NCBI GenBank assembly: GCA_963575745.1
Contig: CAUYUJ010003969.1
Location: forward strand, 473,969-537,968
Length of the DNA stretch: 64,000 nucleotides
Direction of reading: 5' to 3'
Source of the DNA: Prorocentrum cordatum
Lineage: Eukaryota > Sar > Dinophyceae > Prorocentrales > Prorocentraceae
Part shown: piece after piece, positions 31,370 to 42,719 of the stretch
Layout: each line of letters starts with the position of its first letter
How positions within the stretch are numbered: the stretch's first letter is position 1
The notes under the pieces: model-generated
The model's database searches: none
Seen by the model: only the letters and a program-made list of their open reading frames with translations
Told to the model about the DNA's origin: nothing
Translations under genes and position numbers: made by a program

Positions 31370-32299
31370 GGGGCTACAGCGCTCGCCGCTCCCTGGCAGT
31401 GCTCCTTGAGAAAAGGCCTCCTCCAGCATCTTCCCTGTTGCCAGCCACAAATCTCCGCCCATGTGCCAGTACAACCACTGGTAGGAGCGGATCTTGTGGG
31501 TCAGCGCCTTGGTGTTCACTGTCTTATTACTCCCTAAGTGTTTCCGCAGCTCGCCCCAGGTGCGGTCGATTATCTGGGTGTCAGCTTTAACCCAAACGCG
31601 CTTGGTCTTGTTGGGCTTGCTGTCATCTTGAACATCGTGGTGGGTGATCTTGGTGAACTTAGGCTTGATCCACATCCACTTACCCTTGACCAGGGTCAGC
31701 CAGGCCCAGCGCTTCTTGCCCTTGGGCGTCGCCCAGTGGTTGAAGCGCGCCTGCTTCGAGCGGAAGGTGGCGAGGGCAGTCTTGGCTTGGTCAAGTTCGG
31801 CCTGAAGTTCTCCCAGGAGCTGCGCCTGCTTGCCGTTCTCAGCAGTCAGCTTCTGCTTCGCGTCCCGCAAGCCTTTGAGCTCGCCCTCCAGCTCCAGCTC
31901 TCTCGTGCCCGTCGCCTCCAGTTTCATCCTGAGCACCTGGTGGGCGTGTTCTGTTTTGTAATGCCACTACCATACAGTGGAGGGAGAGGGGGTCCGCCTC
32001 CTCATTCTCCTCGCCCTCCCCCTCCTCCCCCAACATATGGTGGTGGTGGTGGAAAACAAGCCCCTCAACACCCTGTTCTTCTCGTAGAGGCGGTCTAGGC
32101 ACTTGTTGGAGCTTTTGGCTGCGTCGGCTAGCGCGTCGCAGAGGGTCCTGTGTGCCTTCCGCTTGAACTGCGCCGCCGCTTCCTTCAAAGACTCCCTCAC
32201 CCAAGGCTTGTTGAGGAAGTTCTTGGCCTCTCTGACCCGCGCCCTGTTTCTGTTGGCAGTGCGCTTCCTGTCGAGCGCTTCCTTCGAAGAGGCAGGCAT
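31370..32299 (-). CDS. Coiled-coil protein of unknown function, two exons
   Basis: Minus strand. Exon 1 (32299-32072) starts at ATG with MPASSKEALDRKRTANRNR, is basic and helical, and has 76 codons. A 135-nt GT-AG intron (32071-31937) follows. Exon 2 (31936 to about 31370) continues in phase with a heptad-like coiled coil (LEGELKGLRDAKQKLTAENG then ELQAELDQAKTALATFRSKQ) and a Trp-rich basic region (FNHWATPKGKKRWAWLTLVK, then WMWIKPKFTKITHHD). The frame then runs into the foldback elements, which may truncate it or lie in a further intron. The frame is also open upstream of the chosen ATG into a GGA array, so the start is a judgement. No known family is recognised. Confidence 0.65.
31937..32071 (-). 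mobile_element. GT-AG intron resembling an introner element
   Basis: 135 nt on the minus strand, from GTGTTGAGG to CCCACCAG. Exon-intron junctions carry near-direct repeats (AGGGTGTTGAGG at the donor, AGGTGCTCAGG at the acceptor), as if a target duplication was used to make the splice sites. The interior has imperfect terminal inverted repeats with TGTTTT...CCACCACC...TGGAGGGAG-type arms. A related element lies at 60203-60372. Introners with inverted repeats are known from dinoflagellates and other algae; assigning this copy is inference. Confidence 0.6.
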
Positions 32300-32364
32300 G
32301 ATGACAATATCAAGCCAACTTGAGACAAGAGGGGCTACTGACGAAGAGAAGTGATAATGATAAA

Positions 32365-32720
32365 TCATCGGCATCCTCCTCCTCCTCCTGCTCCTCCTTC
32401 TCCTCCTCCTCCTCCTCCTCCTCCTCCTCGTCCCTCCTCCTCCCTCTCTTCCTCTCCTCCTCCTCCTCCTCCTCCTCCTCCTCATCCTGCTCCTCCTCTC
32501 CTCCTCTCCTCCTCCTCCTCCTCCTCCTCCTCCTCCTCCTTCTCCTCCTACTCTCTCTCCTCTCCTCCTCCCCAGCCTCCTCCTCCTCCTCATCCTGCTC
32601 CTCCTTCTCTCCTCCTCCTCCTCCTCCTCAGTCTCCTGCCCCTCCTCCTCCTCCTGCTCCTCCTCCTCCTCCTCCCGCATCCCTCATGCTCATCCGCTCC
32701 ATCCTCCTTCCTCCTTCCTC
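32365..32720. repeat. (TCC)n/(CTC)n array
   Basis: About 350 bp of CTC-type triplet repeats with scattered CAT and CTG interruptions, just 5' of the minus-strand coiled-coil gene. It could fall in its 5' region. Confidence 0.95.
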
Positions 32721-33956
32721 CGTCCTCCCTCTTCATCCCCTGCCCTCGGCATCAAGGTCATCCTCACCGTCCTCCTTCTCATTTTCATCGTCCTCCTGAT
32801 AATCCGAAGCCCAGGTCCATCTCAACACCTGTGCCAGCCGTAACAAGATGAACATCGATATGATGCGCAGTCCGATGAGGAGGGGGGGTGAAGATTATAG
32901 GCCCTGGGGGGGTCGCCGGGGGGGGGACCAAACATATATTTCTATGTAGATCTATAAAATTTGCCGTTGGCCAGTCCCGCCACCGTGCTTGAGTTGTTGG
33001 TGTGAAGTCTATTGGATGTTCGTTGGGATCTCACGCTTACCACTATGATGTCATGCTTACCTCGGGTACGCGTTCCCGACGGTGACCGCGTGGCTTCTTG
33101 GCGCACACCTCGTTGGAATGTACACGTTGCTGATGTTGAATGCTCCTAGAGGCTGCAGACTTCAGAGGGATATCCTTTCCGAATGTTCGTGAATCGTAAT
33201 ATGGGATCAGTTATCCTTGGACGAGGAACGCTCGGAATCAAGCAGGCTCAGCAAGCAGCGCAAAACAGTACAAGCGATGCGTGCACTCTCGTGTACCCCA
33301 TTCGCTGCGCCTTTACGATTGGTCCACTGCTGCAGCACAGTCACCTCGCAGTTTCTGGACAGCAATCGTGTTGTTGGCTCGCATCTTACATCAATGTTGC
33401 ATCGAAAGAGTACTTCAGTACTTCAGAGCAGTTCGATGAACATACGACTATCTCTCTCTCTTTCTTTTTTTTCTCTCTCTCTCTCTCTCGCCTTCTTTAC
33501 GAAGAGCTTGTCGCATGCTCAGCGTGAGGCTTTACGCGTGCTGCACCAATATGTCGCGCGTCTTCTCACTCGTACCATCCCATCGCATTTCCCCGTACCC
33601 TGAATTTGCTACGTTGTATATTTTCGCTTGTAAGATTTGTTTGCCCATGGCCTACTGGTATATTATCACGCTTTGTCCATGTCGCGGCTCGGCCTAGTTG
33701 GTGACACAGCTGTTCCTGGGGTGTTGCTGGCGGTGCAGCCTGGCACAGCTCGGCTCCAGCGCAGGGGATGCAGTAGACGAGTACACTCCCGGATTTCGCT
33801 TCGACCGTGTGCCGATGCGGATTCCTCCCGCGAGGACGCCGCTGCAGACTTCAAGCCGGGGGATTTGGCCTCGCCCTCAGCCAGAGCGGGCCCTTCTCGT
33901 TCCCCTCTGCACGGCTCTCCCGTTCCCGCGCCGCCCGTCAGAGCCCCGAATCATCA
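32721..33956. other. Intergenic, no gene recognised
   Basis: Less GC-rich than its surroundings, with a short CT tract at about 33450-33490. Frames of up to 134 residues show no motif. Confidence 0.4.
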
Positions 33957-34035
33957 GGGGTATCTCGGGTCAGGGCTAACTCGGGTTCGTTTTTCGGGAT
34001 TCCGAACCCGAGTTACCCCGGACCCGAGTTACCCC
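33957..34035. repeat. 33-bp-arm hairpin
   Basis: Arms 33957-33989 and 34003-34035 pair with a few mismatches around a 13-base loop. Each arm holds two copies of a CTCGGGT-type motif. Confidence 0.75.
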
Positions 34036-34236
34036 GGATGACTCGGGCGCCCAAGCCCGCTCTCGTCTTGCCCTCTCTGCTCTGCGCCTTGCTCGCGCAG
34101 CGCGCTCGGTGTTCGCCCTCGGCGCCAAATTCTGCCGCCCCTCCTCCGACTGCCCGCGCGCGGGGCCTGGTACGCGTCAGCCCCCGGCGATCCCTCTCCC
34201 CCCAGCTTCCGCCGCCTCTCCTCTGCACGCACGAAA

Positions 34237-34418
34237 TCGGTACTGAAAGAATGGGTACAATGCCCAACAGCGGATCTTGTTCATTTTGAACAGGGCTCGC
34301 TGTCCACGCCGCCGCGGCCTGTGTTCATTCGAGACAGGAGGCCGCCTGCCCAACAGCGGTCGCTGTTGGTTTGGGACAACATTAGCTGTTGGGCATTCTA
34401 CCCATTCTTTCGGTACCC
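34237..34418. mobile_element. Foldback/MITE element with 34-bp inverted ends
   Basis: Left end GGTACTGAAAGAATGGGTAC and right end (other strand) GGTACCGAAAGAATGGGTAG continue to share ATGCCCAACAGC, giving about 34-bp inverted repeats with about three mismatches. The interior also repeats CCCAACAGCGG. Non-coding. Only one copy was seen here. Confidence 0.75.
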
Positions 34419-34610
34419 ATTTCTTCTCCTTCTCTCCTCGTCCTGTTTATCCCCCGCGTCCTCCTCGTCGTCGTCGTCCTCCTCCTGTTTCCCGATCCTG
34501 CAGCTCCAGGCCCTTCCTCGCTCTCCCTGTCCTCCTCCTCGTCCCGCTCCTCTGGAGCCGTTTTGGCTCAGAGCCTCCTGTGTTCCGTCCCAGCTGTTGC
34601 GTCGTTGACC

Positions 34611-34796
<186 letters not shown>

Positions 34797-34799
34797 GGT

Positions 34800-36180
34800 G
34801 CATTTCTCGTTGTTTTTCGAGTGCATGGCCGACGGTAGACGCGGTCGGTGAACCACTTCAGCGGCATGCTGCTCTGCCGTCCTCGCCGCCCTTGCGTTCC
34901 ACTGCATCTTTCGGGTCGTGCCCGACTTCATGAGTGACGGCATTGCTGCGCCTTGTTTGGCTTACAATCTCGTGCGACGCGGGTCGTGCGTGGTTGTCGA
35001 CGCCAGCACGATTTGTTGTTCACCCTACGCGACGTATAACATACCCTTGAACGCCGTGTTGAAGCTGAGGACTTTGACTTTGTCGTTCCACGTCGACGAT
35101 TTAACTTCGGCCATGCCACGCACACACACACACACACACACACACCACTTTTTCACACATAGGGATACCGCAAATGGTTTGCAGTCAGTCTTCATGCTGT
35201 TGGCGTTAAGCTTGCTGCTGTGACAGCACCCGAACATCCTTGTGGTATTGATCGATTGGAGCCTAATTGCGATGGTGTTCCAGGTTGCGAGCTTCGAGCG
35301 CTGTGTGAGTTTGCTGGCTCTCGCGGCGAGAATCGGCCCGATGGGTCTCGCAGCCATTCCCAGACAAAGCCACTGGGTTTCGATAGATCCAGCTGCCTAA
35401 GGCAAGTTCTGACACCGTGCCAGGGATAGAATTTTCCAGCATCGCACAGACGGCCGTTACATGTAACATGGGGCCTATATGATTAGTTTTGGGATTGCCT
35501 TGGGCCCCTCGCGGTGTGGGATCTTCGGAGGTTGGGCTGCAGCGCCGAGCGACGATAGCTGCTTGTACGGGGCAACCTGCGCAGCCCAAACCACGGAAGC
35601 TACGGCGACCCGCCTCCGGGAAAGAATGCACAGCATTTTGCTTCCAGGCTATTGAATATGTTTCGTTGGTAATTCGCGCAGCACCTCAGGTGTAGCAGAC
35701 GTCCAGATGAGTCACCGGGTTTCGCGCGGGTCCTTGCTCGTACGCCCATGCGCCGTGCTGATCAACCATTGGCACTGCTTGTTGCACGAGTGCGCACATA
35801 CGTTGCCCTTCTCCATGTTCTATTCTACCTACCCCTGCCCACTCTCGAAACTTGTTCCCGTCTTTCTTAACTACTCGTTATCAAGTATCCTTGTCCTGGC
35901 CAGGGTTCTCCCTCGGTGATCCCCATGCCCTGCCCACCCTTGCCCTCCTGCTTCCTGTACGCCCTTGTGTTATCCTGCGGCGTTCGGCCCGTTCCGCCAT
36001 TCTTGCTACGGTTTGGGGCGAATGGTGCAATGGGAGCGGTCGAAGCCAACAAGGCATGCTCGTGGATAGCCTCCATGGAGGGCTCCCAGGGGCATGGTTT
36101 GTGATGTTGCGGTTTCCTGGTGCGGGCACGTTCGGTGCATGTTGGGGAGCTCTGGGATGGCCTCTCGTCAGCCACTCAGT
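34800..36180. other. Intergenic, no gene recognised
   Basis: Moderate GC. Frames under about 125 residues with no motif, apart from the CA tract at 35119-35146. Confidence 0.4.
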
Positions 36181-36560
36181 GTCCTCTTGACGCGTGCTCT
36201 TGGCCCTCTGGGGGGCCTCTTGCCTATTGGGGATTTTGGGTGCTATTTTTGGATGGGGAGGGATGGTGAATTTTGAACCTTGCTACCACGGCTTGTTTGC
36301 AGCCCCCATTTCGGACCCAGCTTGGGGGTTCATATGGGGGACATCTTGGGCCCCTCTTGGCGACTTCGGAAGCCGTCCTGGGTTGATCTTGGGGGCCTCT
36401 TTGGCCGTATCGGTTGGACTTGAGGCGGAGGAGGTGTGCATTCACGCACCGTGTAAGACAAATAGGTTGTGTGACGATCTTGACTTGGGCCGTTCCCCAG
36501 GATCCCCAGGACGGCCCAAGATGCCCCCAAGACGGCCTCGGTCCACGCGGAAATTCTGGA
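36181..36560. repeat. Degenerate GGGGCCTCTTGG-type repeat
   Basis: Loose repetition of CTCTTGGGGG/GGGGGCCTCTTGG units, the same style as 42720-43270 and 44230-44620. Confidence 0.5.
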
Positions 36561-37350
36561 TCCCCATTGACGGTTCTTCGGCCTCGGGGATGTTTTGCGA
36601 CAAGCTCCGGCAGCACGCGGGAAACAGCGGGAAGCGTCAAGGGCACCGGCAAGTCAAGGACCCGTGCTTCGGGATCTTCCGATTGTCCAGTTCTTTGGTG
36701 TATTGAGGGCACCTTCCTACGTGCCAGAGTCGTGCTGGCTGATTTTCGTTTCGTTCAGTGGCAGTGGCTCGGCCTGCCCGTGTGCTGCAAGGCTCTTCGC
36801 CCCGCTTCTTGTGCAGCGCCGCAGGCAATCATCTTCACTCCAGACGACACACACTACGAAATAGCGATGGAGTGTATCAACAGGCCTTTGTCGGAAACGC
36901 GGGGAGCGCGGGATGGAGGGGAATTGTTATGAGCAGCCTGGCCTGACACCAAGCGCACGCGGGCCTCGGAGGAAGAGGAACGGGCAGGCCTTGGCAACGT
37001 TCCTGAAGTGTCCGTGGTCAGTACACGCGCGGGCAATCGAGACAATGCAGGATGGTGGTCACGTTGTTCTTGGAGCTGCGAGTGCGTTTTGACGAGGACG
37101 ATTGGAACTTGCTTCCGCTGGAAGTTCGTTTTGGCAGTGACGAGTGAATTATCTCAGTGGCGACGACGACGCGGACGATCAGGAACCCTCCTCCTTCAGC
37201 ACCAGCCAACGGCGGCGGACAGCGACGACGGCGACACGCCGCACCCGCCATCCCCATTGGAACCCTCACCTGCGGCGGCGGACGACGACGACGACGATCG
37301 AAAGGGGCGAATGCTGAGCAAATCTTGGCAAGAAAGGAAGGGGGGGCTGG
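36561..37350. other. Intergenic, possible short exon
   Basis: A pyrimidine-rich stretch with AG near 36818-36819 precedes a frame reading AIIFTPDDTHYEIAMECINR that ends at 36930-36932. It is short and unproven. The rest shows nothing. Confidence 0.25.
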
Positions 37351-37374
37351 ATGGAGGAGGTGGTGGAGGAGGAG

Positions 37375-37640
37375 GGAGCGTGCAGGGAGCGCTGGGGAGT
37401 ACCTGGGAGCGCTTGGGAGCGCCAGGGAGCGCCTGGGAGCGCCTGGGAGCGTGCCGGGAGCGCCTGAGAGCGTCTGGGAGCGCCATGCGCCTGGGAGCGC
37501 TTGGGAGCGTGCCGAAAGCGCCGGGGAGCGCTTGGGAGCGCCTGGGAACGCTTGGGAGCGCGGAGGACGACGAGGAGGAGGAGGGGGATAAGGAGGAGGT
37601 GGAGGAGGAGGAGGAGGAGGAGGAGGAGGGGAGGGGAGGG
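37375..37640 (+). repeat. 10-bp minisatellite (GGGAGCGCCT) and GGA tail
   Basis: Units of GGGAGCGCCT/GGGAGCGCTT repeat about 18 times to about 37560, followed by a GGA array to about 37640. Confidence 0.9.
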
Positions 37641-38960
37641 GGCGGCTGCGTGGGCAGTGTGTAGGATCGGATGCAAAGCCAGGACGTCCACGAGGTCGAA
37701 CCGCACCCCCCGCCTCCCTGGGTCGGCGGTCGCCGACGAGAGCAGCGTGAATCTCGCACCAGGGGGGTGGGGCTTTCGCGGGCGCAGTGCAAAGTTAGAC
37801 ATTGACGCACGCGGGGACGACGTGTGGTTGCAGTTGCTTCTCCTACTGTTATTGCTATTGGTGCAAGTGTTTCCTTTAGACTCATCAATGGGACAAGCTT
37901 CGGCGTGCACCACCTGTTCAAGGAATGGCGCAGCAGCGATCTACCATTGGGACGCTGGTGCGGTAGCGGCGGAGGTGAGAACCGCAGTGGCTCGCCCCAA
38001 GAGGACGGCAATCCGTTGCCGCCGATCTCGAAGCGGTGACCGTGCACAGCCCATGCCACGGAGCTGGCTTTGGTGTTGGGTAAGGCTTGCCAGCTGCTGC
38101 AGCAGACGCGACAGCTGCTGCCCATGCCGTCCGCCGACTTCAAGTGCAAGGCCCTGCACGCTGGTGCCGCCACGAGCTGCATATTGCCCTGTTTCCGCAG
38201 CCCCGGCAGCGGTCGTGCCAGCCCCAGCGGGCACCGAATGGCCGCGGCGGCTGTGCGTGCTGACGACAGTGACGTCACCGTGGAAAGCTCGGAGCGAGCA
38301 GTGGCCCCAGAGCTGGAAGTCCACGCGCGGCTCGCAAGTGGTTGCAGTGGCCAGCTCTGGAAGCACGACCTCGCGTGTGGCTGCAGGGCTGGCTGTGCGA
38401 GCGCATGTCGCGAGCTCGTCGCAGACTCCATCATGCAGACTGTTGTGGGCCCCGCCGATCATGCAAGGGATCGTGCGGTCTCCAAGTTCGCCGAGTGCGT
38501 GATCACAAGCCCCTCCAGCACGCGTGCGGTGCTCCCGCTGCTGCTCGTCCTTCTCCTCCCAACCCTCCGCTCCGGATCCATCTATGCCGCCGACTATCTG
38601 AGCGCCTGCCCGAAGAGGGCGACGGTGGAGTGGCGAACGATGAAAGGAAGAGATCTCGGGGGCCAGGAATCAAACTTGTTGACCATCGCCGCATGCGCTG
38701 CTGCGTTATGCCCCCCTGCCACCCCCCGAACATTTCCTAACCGTAATCCTGCATTGTTGCGTTTATTTCCTTCTTGGACATGGTGGGTGCGTTCATCAAG
38801 GAAATGTGCCCATGAGGCTCCAAGTCATGGGCGAAGCCCCACCTGATGAGGGTGGCGGTGGTGTCCATGGCCAGGCATGGGTTGGTGTTCCGCGGGCTTC
38901 CAGGATCCCTCATCCAATGGACTGGATTCCCCACCCCACCGCGGAATACCGTCCAATCTC
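37641..38960. other. Region of long overlapping frames on both strands
   Basis: Open frames of 333 and 258 residues (plus strand) and 412 and 173 residues (minus strand) overlap here, all without a recognisable motif. GC is high enough for chance frames. One minus frame (about 37941-38434) contains residues such as AWAVHGHRFEIGGNGLPSSW, but I cannot choose between frames. Confidence 0.25.
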
Positions 38961-38970
38961 AGCACCCACC

Positions 38971-39112
38971 AAACCACCCCAACCCAACCTGAAGGCTTCA
39001 ATTTGCCCTCCATTTCCAGTGGGGGGGGGTCCGGGAACACCGAAAAACACATATGGAGCCCATACCCCCCCCAACCCGAAATTCGGGTCTTCGGGTTGGG
39101 TTGGGGTGGTCT
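38971..39112. repeat. Inverted repeat, ~24-bp arms
   Basis: AAACCACCCCAACCCAACCT (38971) pairs with the complement of the segment at 39089-39112, with about two mismatches, around a ~95-bp interior. A possible small foldback element. Confidence 0.65.
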
Positions 39113-39979
39113 GATCAGAGCGTGAATTACCTACCCCGCTTTCGCTTCCAGGCAAAACCAAGTCATACCACGCGCCTCCTCGTCAAGCGGCCTGACCAGT
39201 ACAGGCCGTGGTTTGGCATCGCTTGGTATCTCTTGGAAGCTATGGTAGGTAGTCACACCCTGCAGTGCTTGGCTCGTCGACGTCTCGCTCGGCTCCGAGG
39301 GGCACCTCGGTGCAACGGTGGGGTGCTGGCGGCAGGCCTGCCCGGGCCCGGCCCACGCAGAGCTCCGACCGGCGGTGTGCCTCGCTCGCAGGGTCGTCGG
39401 GACGGGTTGTCGCTGGCGAGACGTGTCAAGCAGTGGCGAGGCGTCCCGGCTTGCCCATGGCCCTACCAAGGAACGTTCCAGGAACCTTTCTGTGGTTCCC
39501 ACGACATGTTCTGAGAACACTTCTGGAGGCGTCTGCCCTGTTGTAACTCGTCGGGTTTATGATGTTCTAAGCACGTTCCTTTTGTTCTGCGAACATCCTT
39601 GGGTTCTCGGAACCTCTCGTGGCAGGACTATCGGGATGCTGGGACGGTCGGTCCCTGCTCAAGGAGGGCGGCGCGGGGTTCCCTGGAGGACTTCCAGGGT
39701 CCGACGCCGTCCGTTTCCGCAGGATCACAAGGCGACGACCGACAACATCTATCCGATACTACGCCGCAGCCGCGGTTTTCACGAGCGAAGCCGCGGCGCC
39801 CGGCACGCGCCCCGGGCGCCGTTGGCGCGGAGCCCCCCCCCCCCCCGCGGCTGCGCGCTGTCCCCCGAGGGGGCGGGCGAGGGCCAGGCATCGAACGTCC
39901 AGGGACAGCGCCTGGGCCGCATCGTTTTTCCGCACGGGGTGACGGGGACGCGGGAAGCGTGAAATGCATGGAAGGTGGA
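39113..39979. other. Intergenic, no gene recognised
   Basis: Contains GTTCC/GGAAC-rich loosely repeated sequence at about 39471-39615. No supported coding segment. Confidence 0.4.
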
Positions 39980-40179
39980 GGGGAACAACAAGTGACACAA
40001 ACATAAAAAGTCTCGGAGGTCCGCGTGGATTTCTCGGATCGGCGCTGGACCCTCCTCCCTGGCGCGCGGAGCGCGCGCCAGGGGGCGGCGCCGGAGGCGC
40101 CGCCGGGGGGCCCCGGCGCCGATCCGGGAAATCCGCGTGGACCTCCGAGTTTTTGTGTTTATGTCACTTTTTGTTCCCC
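39980..40179 (+). mobile_element. Foldback MITE family B, copy 1
   Basis: A 200-bp near-palindrome. Ends GGGGAACAACAAGTGACA and its complement TGTCACTTTTTGTTCCCC-like right end pair through about 60 bp per arm. The centre contains two further nested palindromes (CTGGCGCGCGGAGCGCGCGCCAG-type and GGCGGCGCCGGAGGCGCC-type). A second copy at 46932-47126 carries the centre in reverse orientation. Confidence 0.88.
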
Positions 40180-40508
40180 TAGATCTGGCCGCGAAGGACC
40201 CCAAACACGTTGAAAAGCCCGAGTAGCATCTTGGATCCGACCGCGAAGGACATCGAGAGGGACAGACGACAGCAGCAGAAAGAACTGGACGACCAGAAAG
40301 GTACCGACGACAGACAAGAAGGCCGACGACACATTGGAAAGACACAGAGTCAACTGCCGACGACAACAGCAACAAAAAAGAGGCGCGGACAACTGAGTCT
40401 GCTGGCGGCGCAGAGCCTCGACACAATCGGAAGTGGCGACAAAATGCTCGTGGGAGGCGTGCGACAGAAGTTGCGAAAGTGCTGCTCGCATGGCAACTGC
40501 ATGTCGGG
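40180..40508. other. Spacer, no gene recognised
   Basis: A plus-strand frame with many charged residues spans this stretch and runs into MITE C copy 2, so it is probably a chance frame. Confidence 0.35.
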
Positions 40509-40669
40509 GTTGGATAGACCTCCTACCCTGACACGTCGATTAAGGAATTGGCCGTTTTCGGTTCGCGAGAGGGCGTCGCCGCCGTCGTTCTTGCGGGTCC
40601 AGGCCCGTCGGCTTCGGCTCCAGGCCGTTTTCACCAAGGGGAGGTTTACTAAAGGCATGTTTGTCCACC
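40509..40669 (+). mobile_element. MITE family C, copy 2
   Basis: 161 bp, same orientation and same length as copy 1 at 29579-29739. Flanks differ, which defines the ends as GG(T)TGGATAG at the left and TTTGTCCACC at the right. Confidence 0.8.
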
Positions 40670-41175
40670 GCCGAGCGTGGGGGATGCCGCCCACGGGGTG
40701 AATTTGCCACGCGGCTTGCTCGGGCGTTTCGCCGTCGCGCGTTTGGCGCGCCTGGCAGGCTTGTGCCCGCGCTGGGATTCCGCGCGCAAGCGCGCGCTGA
40801 TGCCTTCGCGCGCGCATGGCGCGCGGCTGCGCGGCTGGACGGGCGCGCGCTGGAGATGTGCCGAGGCCATCGTGCGCTCCTTCCCTGCGGGATAAGCGCG
40901 AGGCACGCGTCTGCGCGTGGGGGGTGACGCGCGCGCAACAAAGCAGCGACTCGCCAAGAACAGCGCGTACGTCCGCGTTGCACACGGCGCGGGGCCAGCA
41001 ACGCGAGAGTCGTAATTAGGGGCGGGCGTCATTGGGGGCGGGCGGGCGCCAATCGCCCAACGCGGGTCGGCACGTTTCAGTTGAGAATTTGGAAAGGAAC
41101 TCCCGTGTGATTTTGTCGCATGGTGTGTCGATGGATCTTGTCCTATTAGGTAGCGGTGATGTGACATGTTTTCTG
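40670..41175. other. GCGC-rich spacer
   Basis: High density of GCGCGC words (40730-40960). No supported gene. Confidence 0.4.
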
Positions 41176-41182
41176 TGAGGCA

Positions 41183-41470
41183 GGAGGAGGAGGTGAAGGA
41201 GGAGGAGGAGGAGGAGGAGGATGCGGAGGAGGAGGAGGAGGAGGAGGAGGGAGGAGGAGGAGGAGGAGGAGGAGGAGGAGGAGCGGAGAAGGAGGTGGAA
41301 GAGGAGAAGGGGGAGGAGAAGGGGGGGAGGAGGAGGATGAGGAGGAGGGAGAGGAGGAGGAGGAGGAAGAGGAGGAGGAGGAGGTGGAAGAGGAGAAGGG
41401 GGGGGGAGGAGGAGGAGGAGGGGGAGGGAAGGGGAGGAGGAGGGGTATGTGGAGAAGGGGAGGAGGAAGA
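41183..41470. repeat. (GGA)n array
   Basis: About 290 bp of GGA-type purine repeat on the plus strand. Confidence 0.95.
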
Positions 41471-41924
41471 CCAGAGCAAGCCCAGGCCGCACCGACGGTG
41501 CTGCAGGCCGCCCTCTCCCGTCCGACATCCGCCCCGCCGTGCGCGCCCGCGGGCCTCCCTCCCTCCACCGCAGGAGCCCCTCCCCGGGGGAGAGACGGCC
41601 GCCTCCGTGGGCCTGCCCGCCCCTGCGGGCGGGGGCCCCGCCTCGACGCGGCGCCGCCCCGCATGCTGCCGGCGCAGGGTGCGGAGAGAAGCACCCCGCG
41701 TGCCCTCAGAAGCGCCCCGGCTTGCCGCCAGGGTACCCCGAGAGACGCCCCGCCTGCCGCCATGGGGGTGCCCATGGGGTGCCCATGGCGTCGCCGGTTT
41801 TGCGGCGGGCGGAGCGGCGCTCCCACGCCAGAGATGGTCCATGGGCGTGCCCCAGGGTGCCAGGGTTGGGTTGCTCGTGGGAGGTCTCTCTCGCGGTCGG
41901 GGCCCCTGCTGTAGGGAGCAGGTG
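41471..41924. other. GC-rich spacer
   Basis: No supported gene. Repeats of ATGGGGTGCCCATGG type occur near 41760-41790. Confidence 0.35.
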
Positions 41925-42262
41925 CTCACCGGTCGTTGGAAGTAGGTACTTTGGAATTCCCAGGTGCCAATCTCAGGCCAGCCACAACTGGGGGAGCTGT
42001 GGTCCTTACCGCCCTGGGGGACCCATCGATTTCGACACCCCTCTCGAGAGATCGTCGATGCGATGGGTTCCCCCAGGGGGGTAAGGACCACAGCTCCCCC
42101 ATTTATGGCTGGTCGGAATCTACTTGAGGCGCCTTCCTACTTCATTGACCGAGTGGCTTCACCTTTTTTCCGTTCTCTTTAGGGGGCGGGCGCAAGCCCA
42201 ATATATGTTCACGTTTGTTTCTTACGTCATGTTTCTCTACCTACTTCTTCCTACCGATGGGT
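41925..42262 (+). mobile_element. MITE family D, copy 1 (with nested palindrome)
   Basis: Ends are ~25-bp imperfect inverted repeats (left CACCGGTCGTTGGAAGTAGG; right end CCTACTTCTTCCTACCGATG). Copy 2 is at 62555-62793. Shared interior includes GCCTTCCTACTTCA and GGCTTCACCTTTT. Copy 1 differs by holding a perfect-looking palindrome at 41978-42112. Non-coding. Confidence 0.82.
41978..42112. repeat. Palindrome with ~51-bp arms inside MITE D
   Basis: Arms 41978-42028 and 42061-42112 match with about four differences around a 32-base loop. GGGGGAGCTGTGGTCCTTAC is common to both arms. In MITE D copy 2 this position holds a short GGA array instead. Confidence 0.9.
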
Positions 42263-42449
42263 AAGTAGTCACGCTTCGCGTCGCCTCGACAGCCCCTCTT
42301 CTGAAACCCTGCCAGTGAGAGCTGACGGGGAAATTGACGAAGAGGCACATCTAGTGAAACAAGGCCTGCCGCCATGGTGAACAGAGAGACCTCTGGGAGC
42401 AAGGGGATGGTCTTCGATGGCCTTTTTGGGCCATCCCTGGGACCCGCGC

Positions 42450-42695
42450 GGGGGCGAGGGGAGGAAAAGGAGGAGGAGGAGGACGAGAAGGAGGAGGCGG
42501 AGGAGGAGGAAGAGGAGGAGGAGAACTACGACGGCGACCACCACGACGTCGACGAAGGGCGAAGAAGACAAGGAAAAGGAAGAGGGAGACGATGAAAAGG
42601 CGAGGACAAGGCGTGTGAGAAGGAGGAGGAGGAGGAGGAGGAGGAGGAGGGGGAGGAGGAGGAGGAGAAGAAGGAGGAGGAGGAGGACGACAACG
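42450..42695. repeat. (GGA)n array
   Basis: Two GGA blocks (about 42455-42525 and 42617-42690) separated by GACGACGG-type sequence. Confidence 0.92.
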
Positions 42696-42719
42696 GGTAC
42701 GAGGACAGAACCCCTAAAA

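Noticed and set aside
34558-34573. CCGTTTTGGCTCAGAG as another relict spliced leader
   Set aside because: Differs from the relict form at several positions and shows no adjacent coding start or poly(A); likely coincidence.
38070-38846. 258-residue plus-strand protein
   Set aside because: It competes with longer minus-strand frames over the same DNA; neither has a domain or splice-like border.
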